The translations under genes were made by a program, and so were the position numbers. Shown here in pieces: positions 9,701-14,116 of a stretch of 15,496 nt of DNA (the first letter of the stretch is position 1; every line of letters begins with the position of its first letter). The stretch spans positions 1 through 15,496 of the forward strand of contig JAFWOP010000103.1 of assembly GCA_017545365.1 (NCBI GenBank), in the 5' to 3' direction. Below the pieces are notes generated by a model. That model searched no databases and had not been told where the DNA came from. It saw only the letters and a program-made list of their open reading frames with translations. This DNA is from Bacteroidales bacterium (lineage in GTDB: Bacteria > Bacteroidota > Bacteroidia > Bacteroidales > P3).

Positions 9701-12700
9701 ACGCTGTCGTTGCGCTCGGCGAGCGTGGGGTTCAGGTTGTCATAGACCAGCCACGACGTGTTGTCGCCCTCCAGGGTGAAGACCATCGTGAGGTCGTCGC
9801 CGAGGTTGTTGCGCGAGAGGTTGTTCTCCAGCGGCAGGCGGCCCTGGTCGTCGCCACCGACGACGCGGCCGGCGAGGCGCACCTTCGTGGCGTCGTAGAA
9901 GTAGATCTGTGCCACGTTGTCGGTGAAGTAGTGGCCGCCCTCGCCTTTGTAGTAGCCGCCGTTGGTGAACGTGTGGCCGTCCATCACGGCCTGTATACGG
10001 CGGTTGCCGCCCAGGACGCGGAACGAGAAGGAGCCGTCGAAGGCCGTCTCCAACAGCTCGCCGGCGGCATTGTGTACGTCGTTGCCATCCACGCGGAAGT
10101 GGGCACCCTTCACGGGGATGCTCGTGCCCTCGTACATCACATAGCCCGAGAATCGGTGGCCGCTGGTGATGATGAAGTCGGGCAGCGTCTCGTCGTTGCT
10201 CTTGCTGTTAAACTCTACGGGCATGGTGCCACGCTCCAGCTTGATGTTGTCACGGGCCACGGGCGTCACGTTGTAGGTGATGCTCTGCTGGCCGTAGTAC
10301 GACAGCTCGTCGGCCACGAAGTAGCCCTTGTCATCAGTCGTGACGGTGACGGTCGCTCCCCCTTCGGGGGAGTCGGAGGGGGCTATTTCCACCTCTATGC
10401 CGGCCACGGCGGTGCCGTCGTTCATGCGCACATAGCCGCTGACGCGACCGGTGTTCTTGCAGAAACCTTCCACCACGTCGGTCTCGCTGGTGTGCAGGCC
10501 CTCGCAGTCGGTCACGGCCACCACCTTGTATTCGTACTTCAGCAGGGGCGACACGGTAGTGTCCTCGTAGCCCATCCTGTCTATGCCGGTGGCGATGGGT
10601 TCTCCCCACTCGGTGGTGCCCTTCACGCGGCGATACACCTCGAAGTAATCCAGCACGCCGTCCTCGGTGGTCCATGTCAGCACCACGCTGCTCTGCCGCG
10701 TCTCGGCGCGAGCCACCTTGTCGATGCGGCCCGTACCCTCGTGGTAGAAGTCGGGCAGTGCCGACGGGTTCACGCTGACCGTCGCCGTGCGGGGAGTCAC
10801 CTTGCCGCCAGAAAGCTGCCAGCAGGGGCCGAGGGCTGCCAGCAGGCGCGCACCGGTCATGCTGATGATAGGCACGGCGTTGCCGCTGCCGTCCTTCTCC
10901 CACTGGCCGGGCTTGCTGGCGTTCATACGAACTATCACGCTGTCCTGGTTGGTGATGTTGCGGCAGTCCTCAGGCACCTCCTGGAAATCGTGGGAAGAGA
11001 GACAGACATCGGTGTCGGACCACCTTCGCCATCCAGGCTTACTTCCGCTATACCCCCACCAAACATTCATGCCATAATAATTAGTGGTTTTGGTCTCACA
11101 AGAACTGCGCTCATAGACACGCGTCTGATGCCAGTCTTGCAGACCCCGTTTATCTTTGGATTTGTCACCAATCATAAAGCAGGCTGCTCCCTGTGGGTTA
11201 TTTTTATGAGTGTACAGTTTTCCGTCATAGAGACAGTCGGTGATGCTGACCTTGCTGTCATAATTACTATTGCCGACAAAGCCACCCACATGAGCGTCAG
11301 CAGCCGAAACATCGGCAGACACATACACATGGTCGATGTTCAGGTTTGCGCCTTCACCGCAGCCTCCCACAAGAGCGGAAACATTATCCTTTCCATATAC
11401 TTTGCCCGTCACTCGCAGGTTTCTGATTGTTGTATTGCGCGCCACGCTGTAGAACAATCCAATATTATAGCTTACTTCTTCGCTAAAATCTAAACTCAGT
11501 GTATGGCCATTGCCGTCGAACGTGCCATGGTAGTTCCAGCCTGAGGTGGGACCTGCTCGTCCTATGATGTCTTCGGTGGTGAGCGACAGGTCGGTGTTCA
11601 ATAAGACGTTGATGTCTTTGTCACTGCCGTTCTTCACTGCATTTTTGAACGCCGTCCAGTCATCCTTGCTGCGTATGACGAAGAAGTCGTCGGTTGACTG
11701 TTCTATCGACGTGGTGTAGTAGCTGTTAGTGACGGTGAGGTTGCTGTTGTTGCTCATTCGTGCCCAGTTGCGGCAACCGTCGTACTTTATCTCCACCTTT
11801 GAGGGATTGAAGTGGCTGTTCACGATGGTCACCTTGCCGTTGCTCCATCCCACGAAGCCTCCGATGCTGTGGCTGTTGCTGCCCGTGAGCGAGCCGTCGA
11901 AGAGGCAGTCTACGATGGTGAGTTGTCCGCCGCCGCACGCTGCCACGATGCCTCCGTTGGTGGCGTCGCCGTTGACGGTGCTGCCGATGTTGACCGACGA
12001 GCGGCAGTTCTCGATGATGGTGTTGCCGTTGCTCCAGGCCGTTATGCCGCCAACGAACTTCTGGCTGCTGGTGATGGTGCCGGCGGTGTGCAGGTTGCGG
12101 ATGGTGGCGTCGCCCACACTGTAGAAGGGTCCAACGTACTGCTGGTTGTAGTTCTGCTTGTTGAAGGTCAGTGTGTGGCCGTTGCCGTCGAAGGTACCGC
12201 GGTAGGTGGCATCGTCGGCGCCGCAATAGTTACTGGTGGTGATGTCGGCACAGAGCACGGCGTTGACATCGTACTGGCCCTTGGCGTCCTTCACGCGCTG
12301 GCAGAAGGCGTCCCAGTCGGCCGCCGACGTGATGCGCATGGCGTCGGGCAGGTCCCAGGAGCGCAGCGGCGACGTGCCGGGATCGACATACATACGGATG
12401 TCGTACTTCACGCAGGTGCGTGAGAGGTCGATGGTCTTGGTGCGTGCGCTGCGCTCTTCGTCGGTCAGTTCGTAGGTCTTGGTGTCCACCTGTTCGCCGG
12501 CTTTGTTACGCATGGTGACGACCATCATCAGCTTGGCGCGGCTGTCCCACACGGCGTTAGGCTCATCGACATAGTCCCAATCCACGCGGACGGTATAGGC
12601 CCGCTCGTCGGCCCACTTGGCCGAGTAGCTCTTCAGCCGCTGCAGGTGTATGCCGCTCAGGGGAGCCTCCACGCGCTGTGCGCAGGGGTTGCCGTCCCAG

Positions 12701-13890
12701 CCCCAGGTCTGCGTAATCATGCGGCGCACGCGGTAGGTGAGGTTGGGCAGCGACGAGCCGCCGGTGAGGTGCTCGGCGACGAGCGCATTGACGATGGTGC
12801 TGTCGGTGTAGGCGAAGTGCGGATCCTTATCGTTGATGACCACGGGCACGGTGCCGATGGTCACGAAGTCGGCCTCCTGGCCCGTCAGCGAGCGTTGCAC
12901 CTCGAAGTAGTCGCTCGTAGCGAGGTCGTCGGCGCTGGGGTAGCGCACATGCCAGTCGAGCCGCACCTTGGCCTTGGCGTCGCCAATCTGCGTAGCCGTG
13001 AGGCCCACGGGGGCGTGAATGATGGTCAGGTTCTGGACCATGGAGGATACGTTGTTGATTTCATCATCGTTGGTGTCTTTGTAACTCGCCACGACGCAGA
13101 AATTGTCGTGAGGCACGGTGGCATCGAGATAGATGGTGCCGTTGTTCTCCTTGGTAGGAATGTCATTCCATACGGTGATGCCGTAGGCATCGACGTACTC
13201 ATAGCGCAAGGCCGAGATTTTTTTGGTAGCAATGAACCATGGCAGCTCCATCTTGCCCGCCACGCTGTAGGACATGGAGGCCATGGTCACCTGTGGGTGG
13301 ATGACCTCAGGTGCGTCGGGCATGGCGATTTCCACGTCGCTGAGGCCCGACACCTTCTCCTTGGAGCGTGAGTTGCCGTCGCGCTCTACGTCCCACGTGA
13401 ACTTAAGCGTCTTGCCTAAGTACTCGTATGGCACGCGCCAAACGGCATAGACGGTGTAGGTGTTGCCGTCGCTGTTGCGGTAGACGAGGTTCTGGTAGTA
13501 GCCGCTTTGCGTCATTGTGAAGTGGTTGCCGCTGTTGCCCTGCGTGATGTCGAAACTGCCGCCCACCCCGGTGCTGAAGTGGATGTAGATGTCCTCACTG
13601 TCACTGTCAGTGTCGCCGTTGCGGCACCAGTGGAAGCAGTTCTTCTCCTCTCCGTTAACCACCACTTTCAGGTTGCCGTCGCTCACCCAGCAGTCGGCAC
13701 CCTCCTGGTCGTAGACGGGCACCTGGATGCGAACGGTGTTCGCACCGTTGAGTGCCACCTGATACTTCCACGTGTCGTCCACGTGCGTGGCCTGTGCCCC
13801 CTGGGGCACGAGCCATGCGAGGAGCGCCAGCAGCAGAAGCATCTGCCACGACCGTCCCCGTCTTGTTGTTCTTGTGTCTGTTGTCATCAT
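775..13890 (-). CDS. Giant multidomain secreted/surface protein (LamG, Big_2, GLUG, discoidin-like) with C-terminal sorting-type tail
   Basis: About 4371 codons from the ATG at 13890, TAA at 775. I chose this start because an A-rich leader (ACAAAGACAACAAACA) precedes ATGATG and the signal peptide then sits at residues 1-34 (RRGRSWQ, MLLLLALLAWLVP, cleavage AQA|TH). The frame is open to an ATG at 13980, which would add 30 residues. Approximate domains: fn3-like 291-394; GLUG-type beta-helix blocks (GTFDGNGHTL, GGFVG) 514-731 and 731-941; fn3-like 1064-1141; carboxypeptidase-regulatory-like 1143-1217 and 1244-1306; F5/8C-like 1552-1686; unrecognised, partly helical 1760-2200; Asn/Gln linker 2210-2234; SbsA-like Ig 2636-2682; LamG 2707-2894; LamG 2901-3032 plus 3593-3627, split by a beta-helix and three Big_2 domains; BACON-like 3797-3871; 'VGVFD..CHG' modules 3876-3992 and 4229-4324; tail 4329-4371 (WYTVNGIELPQ, KVVIK). 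The likely role is surface adhesion or glycan binding. I see no catalytic domain. The ligand cannot be inferred. Confidence 0.9.
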   Translation of the reverse strand: MMTTDTRTTRRGRSWQMLLLLALLAWLVPQGAQATHVDDTWKYQVALNGANTVRIQVPVYDQEGADCWVSDGNLKVVVNGEEKNCFHWCRNGDTDSDSEDIYIHFSTGVGGSFDITQGNSGNHFTMTQSGYYQNLVYRNSDGNTYTVYAVWRVPYEYLGKTLKFTWDVERDGNSRSKEKVSGLSDVEIAMPDAPEVIHPQVTMASMSYSVAGKMELPWFIATKKISALRYEYVDAYGITVWNDIPTKENNGTIYLDATVPHDNFCVVASYKDTNDDEINNVSSMVQNLTIIHAPVGLTATQIGDAKAKVRLDWHVRYPSADDLATSDYFEVQRSLTGQEADFVTIGTVPVVINDKDPHFAYTDSTIVNALVAEHLTGGSSLPNLTYRVRRMITQTWGWDGNPCAQRVEAPLSGIHLQRLKSYSAKWADERAYTVRVDWDYVDEPNAVWDSRAKLMMVVTMRNKAGEQVDTKTYELTDEERSARTKTIDLSRTCVKYDIRMYVDPGTSPLRSWDLPDAMRITSAADWDAFCQRVKDAKGQYDVNAVLCADITTSNYCGADDATYRGTFDGNGHTLTFNKQNYNQQYVGPFYSVGDATIRNLHTAGTITSSQKFVGGITAWSNGNTIIENCRSSVNIGSTVNGDATNGGIVAACGGGQLTIVDCLFDGSLTGSNSHSIGGFVGWSNGKVTIVNSHFNPSKVEIKYDGCRNWARMSNNSNLTVTNSYYTTSIEQSTDDFFVIRSKDDWTAFKNAVKNGSDKDINVLLNTDLSLTTEDIIGRAGPTSGWNYHGTFDGNGHTLSLDFSEEVSYNIGLFYSVARNTTIRNLRVTGKVYGKDNVSALVGGCGEGANLNIDHVYVSADVSAADAHVGGFVGNSNYDSKVSITDCLYDGKLYTHKNNPQGAACFMIGDKSKDKRGLQDWHQTRVYERSSCETKTTNYYGMNVWWGYSGSKPGWRRWSDTDVCLSSHDFQEVPEDCRNITNQDSVIVRMNASKPGQWEKDGSGNAVPIISMTGARLLAALGPCWQLSGGKVTPRTATVSVNPSALPDFYHEGTGRIDKVARAETRQSSVVLTWTTEDGVLDYFEVYRRVKGTTEWGEPIATGIDRMGYEDTTVSPLLKYEYKVVAVTDCEGLHTSETDVVEGFCKNTGRVSGYVRMNDGTAVAGIEVEIAPSDSPEGGATVTVTTDDKGYFVADELSYYGQQSITYNVTPVARDNIKLERGTMPVEFNSKSNDETLPDFIITSGHRFSGYVMYEGTSIPVKGAHFRVDGNDVHNAAGELLETAFDGSFSFRVLGGNRRIQAVMDGHTFTNGGYYKGEGGHYFTDNVAQIYFYDATKVRLAGRVVGGDDQGRLPLENNLSRNNLGDDLTMVFTLEGDNTSWLVYDNLNPTLAERNDSVMHSGGKHKTKYTVQRKRMTVKPDPVTGEYELLLPPVRWKVSQIYCKGYPTLFQDGQVSEVVDLTGCLAERDSIFEGYYTDVDEQTIYCPHETANARYSRIYHAPVEITYRQLNYDSFEYFGDRNYYATSLDGTKAEVPLVAKGMIVGYEVDDNATHKPQLTATVGDGNYSALFDGDLSTAWQGDKVPAYVEFKTDYPVSVKDYTLTTAGNATDKSAWNPKTWTLKARAHDMDAWTIISAIEDGKTGKANNSPCTYDVSSTDFYQYFRLDITHAQEEGDDKNVQLAELSFTCSGKGKANPIYDDNFHYTFDYPVFSIDRKYPIEISVGERYIYNNDTRVGKVDRVNVGGGTVNIHNGMKNGLEQETVPLDDDGKGIFYLMAEAKPRLLTGEDALHTVTMTLTQDGTTYEAEPLRGYVLNLFATGEGKDVLASDKPLLIDILRDPPGSGSSATLSKGSTLKLAYEVDMQFKGGLTLGFGTGTGTDTYSGTIAVDAETGTINTTSFTNGISLDVIFSGAGKKAYSYTMNVGEDITTSSAPNMVGADADLYIGVVENTVVMPMSTIRAIPDAMYRKMLGHEGGSVIGSIDKSDSIEVESKYGSMVEIARGTGADGNLYHLVRDVSLGYGPELKSQFVHSQKYITTELLPKLAQEIRDLLFTGTRDEAVALVNKTGKAVYWSNVAEGHKDFGTIGAYEMIKPAGKTGLQDEILEKYNNMVCWIEMIMSNEREKLWAYDKLANYEVDGGGTVTHSETFESEYSQSQYISYPFTTADYFENDGQGRWDRLAASAGALLSQPALASCLNALIGVINMRKATNNNGAQPGQQGQDGQNNNQNNNNNAKEARIEFWGQKWSFSIKPVAEYSSIGTYGSQNNYSRKESFNLVMDSKSHLSVDVFRVFTEATDTTTTKSTKWLDVYHNANFNEWLDIVKDHVKDGVSYEGISYSKSIYPHSFIYRTRGGATANPWENARYTIAYHPGMLLDERTKKIENPKITADRQSVSGVPYGETARFTIYLTNDSEDPEAGGRSLTTYSLYVSDSSNPYGAKITCDGKALDGSGRSVILMPGEVVTKVIEVTGGNSFDLEGLTIGIASEQDWRQIYDELTLDVHYLHQAGPVNISLPGDKWVMNTYAQYDNDRGWYMPVIIDGFDRHQHNFDHIEFQYKETLRGDDAWTNLCSYYADEELMKAASGEREMIPENGNIEAHFYGEGTVMEKAYDLRAVLYCRNGNSFLTTSSPIVSGVKDTRRPQLFGTPEPKDGILRLGGNIIFNFSEDIEYNYLNAITNFEVKGEVNNDNVTDAVSVQFTGEGSVESEAQRNFSGKDLTIDLMVRPDKTGRDMPLFSHGTNGKRLQLWLTADYHLKAIIDDQTFLSTDTIVKSGFTQVAMSIVAPSGAEGGALTFYNGGKQLGSFKMTEPYNGTGRLIFGRTNETNRSKSQYYEGRMMEARVWYRAMTGGQVGTTYGSKRLTGYEMGLVDYYPMNEGTGDYALDKTQGANAQLMGASWAMPRGWSLSLDNDGVALTQQALARTAEQDYTMMFWFKTADADGTLVSNGSGEKDEAGAENHFWLGFDDGTLAFRSNGMTVEAGSGYNDNQWHHYAMTVNRARGVANIYIDQALKATFSPDSLGGISGGTPVIGGCVPGVTDNTAIASARTALAEPMAATGNTVDLSTLTSNYEAKDGDVLTGTLGANVKISVADGATVTLNDVTINGTSNNAYKWAGVTCPGDATIILEGTNSVKGFYGDYPGIHVAEGKTLTIKGDGSLNASSNGYATGIGGGWIRDCGNIIIESGTIIATGGHGSAGIGSGTKSCGNITITGGNITATGGNIGAGIGNAYSDTNGLYGSCGKITITGGTITATGGEYGAGIGGHGGSCGEITISGGTITATGGFHAAGIGSYRGSCGDITITDGVYQLTAIKGEYAINSIGVGLNNSVGTVTIGGTVGVISESPYTYTPTRGVTLNKTTTTLPIGSSETLTATVIPDNATYKSVTWTTSNANVATVTDGTVTAVAPGTATITVTTGSGAKTATCEVTVIRLTTGVSLNKVNTTLVVGSTETLTATVYPPNATDKSVTWTTSNADVATVADGTVTGVGPGIATITATSSNGQTATCEVTVIQHVTGVSLNKTSMTMTMGSTETLTATIAPANASDKSVTWTTSNANVAMVADGVVTAVAPGTATITVTTNDGAKTATCTVTVTIEGLVSDMTGNVDELCMFQQALPLTLIKAYATKSPQGDEAGLLTYLAFDRQERQKDNDIVTVAYPWSKKIYLDDRGEVRYELDPVTKQATTTPLRDYVFVGSADEILRHITNETAAPVVPYEELTNLKFSFAGKDNQVLVELDELASRINRRNIYVTLRDVEDKNGNAMVSPQTACYYVNNSSLRWQNERQTWLASYGYEDYIYFDILNNSATSHTYTIENCPRWLDMEAYTGIIGPLGTVTIKGVVNKSLNVGTYDEIIYLTDEDGVAEPLYLNLTVTTSAPEWSWSVDEDLLKYSMNIAGQVILNGEVDIDSRDIVGVFDRENRCHGIAHVNYSALTGESDLFLTVYDSSKKGTELYFKIWQYSTGREMVLTADGKESMTFRNDTIVGVDTPVRFEGGSLYVQTFDLKEGWNWVSFNVASEKLFNLNTLLGGLPWENGDVLTEMSGNVTMTYKNGTWLATGDVKKLRISPRKGYAIKVAQDIQFPVGGSIIKSEDTRTITVSNGWNGIGYTPILNLSVETALSDYYDNATPGDIIKSHSEFAYFTKTGGTGRWRGNLQYMKPGEGYMLLRKAEGEASFRYPFYEPGSTFLDAWAVAGSRSAAEDGSADVPSASTDVNGNDATVPAASPLDAHRYRHTMSLTAVIEGFEPEEGDLLVAYADGEQRGFTTTVLSGSAAEESEPLYLNIGGEKQADLWFAIERNGDIVASTGNVLTFRVDDVVGSPDEPFALRFAASATGIDTLNADQELGKWYTVNGIELPQRPTRKGVYIYNGNKVVIK
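1277..1293. repeat. GCGGAC/GTCCGC palindrome embedded in frame in the giant gene
   Basis: GCGGAC-GGGAC-GTCCGC has six-base arms around a five-base loop. It is followed on the + strand by GCTCCC. On the coding strand it encodes part of the low-complexity linker GSADVPSAS between two C-terminal modules. I recall similar GCGGAC...GTCCGC strings as interspersed repeats in Prevotella-like genomes, but only one copy is present here. Confidence 0.45.
3118..3843 (-). repeat. Three tandem Big_2 (bacterial Ig-like) repeats
   Basis: Each unit reads GVxLNK...GSxETLTATxxPxNAxxKSVTWTTSNAxVAxVxDG...GTATITxT...TATCEVTVI. The 23-base string beginning CGTCGTCCACGTCACGCTCT occurs at 3241, 3484 and 3730, so periods are 243 and 246 bases (81 and 82 codons). 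The near-identity at DNA level suggests recent duplication or gene conversion. Such domains act as stalk or spacer units in surface adhesins. Confidence 0.85.
3980..4370 (-). repeat. Cysteine-headed beta-helix coils, 28-residue period
   Basis: Five coils start (D/S)CG(N/K/E/D)I, followed by GGTITATGG and GAGIGG-like turns. The Cys codons lie at 4363-4365, 4279-4281, 4174-4176, 4090-4092 and 4006-4008, giving spacings of 28, 35, 28 and 28 residues. The longer one carries an extra loop (DTNGLYG). The pattern resembles the Cthe_2159-type carbohydrate-binding right-handed beta-helix. The Ca2+ and pectin binding of that family is established knowledge and is not shown here. Confidence 0.7.
5515..5550. 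repeat. C5/G5 palindromic repeat, in frame in LamG domain 1
   Basis: GCCCCC-GA-GGGGGC (5531-5544) is preceded by a second C-run (5520-5526). On the coding strand it reads TAGCCCCCTCGGGGGCAGAA... and encodes APSGAEGGA between two LamG beta-strands (VAMSIV and LTFYNGGKQ). It shares its TAGCCCCCTC start and its reading frame with the copy at 10354-10386. Confidence 0.7.
7190..7262 (-). other. Asn/Gln-rich low-complexity linker
   Basis: Residues about 2210-2234 read NNNGAQPGQQGQDGQ followed by NNNQNNNNN. It is an A/T-rich island in a GC-rich gene because Asn is mostly AAT. It separates the unrecognised, partly helical middle from the following beta-rich part and is probably a flexible spacer. 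Confidence 0.85.
10354..10386. repeat. C5/G5 palindromic repeat, in frame in a carboxypeptidase-regulatory-like domain
   Basis: CTCCCCC-TTC-GGGGGAG (10356-10372) is followed by GGAGGGGGCTAT. The coding strand starts ATAGCCCCCTCC and encodes APSDSPEGGA between VEI and TVTVTTDDKGYF. It belongs to the same family and frame as the copy at 5515-5550. Confidence 0.7.
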
Positions 13891-13925
13891 TGTTTGTTGT
13901 CTTTGTTTATATAATTGTATAAGTG
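13887..13925 (-). promoter_or_regulatory. A/T-rich leader before the preferred start of the giant gene
   Basis: On the minus strand, TTATACAATTATATAAACAA followed by AGACAACAAACA runs into ATGATG. The segment is sharply A/T-rich against GC-rich flanks. Bacteroidetes translation starts commonly use such unstructured A-rich leaders in place of a Shine-Dalgarno, which favours starting at 13890. I see no clear Bacteroides -7 TAnnTTTG box, so it is not claimed as a promoter. Confidence 0.4.
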
Positions 13926-13972
13926 CCTCCGTCAGCAGGCGGCGGGCGCGATTCTTGATGGCGAGTCTTTGG

Positions 13973-14116
13973 TCACTCATCGTCGGTGTCGCCTATGCCG
14001 ATGTCGTTGCCGCGACGGTATTCCTTCACGGCGACGGAAGCGGTGAGCATCAGCCTGGGGCCTTGGAGGGCTATGGAGCGGGTCTGAGGCCGTCTGTATG
14101 TCTTTTTCATGTTCAT
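13973..14116 (-). CDS. Small 47-codon gene of the Prevotella 'MKKTYRRP' type
   Basis: ATG at 14114-14116, with a second in-frame ATG two codons on; TGA at 13973-13975. The product starts MNMKKTYRRPQTRSIALQG, continues with PRLMLTASVAVKEYRRG and ends NDIGIGDTDDE. Its ATG overlaps the upstream gene's TGA as ATGA, and its own stop overlaps the alternative ATG (13980) of the giant gene by eight bases, so coupled translation is likely. I recall similar short basic-start, acidic-end peptides beside fimbrillin and surface-protein genes in Prevotella, where their function is unknown. There is no signal peptide. The short hydrophobic patch LMLTASVAV is not a convincing membrane segment. Confidence 0.65.
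   Translation of the reverse strand: MNMKKTYRRPQTRSIALQGPRLMLTASVAVKEYRRGNDIGIGDTDDE

Noticed and set aside
11040..11480. Locally lower GC in the second GLUG block as a sign of a separate gene or mobile element.
   Set aside because: The reading frame and the GLUG pattern continue through it without a break. Composition alone is weak evidence and was not computed.
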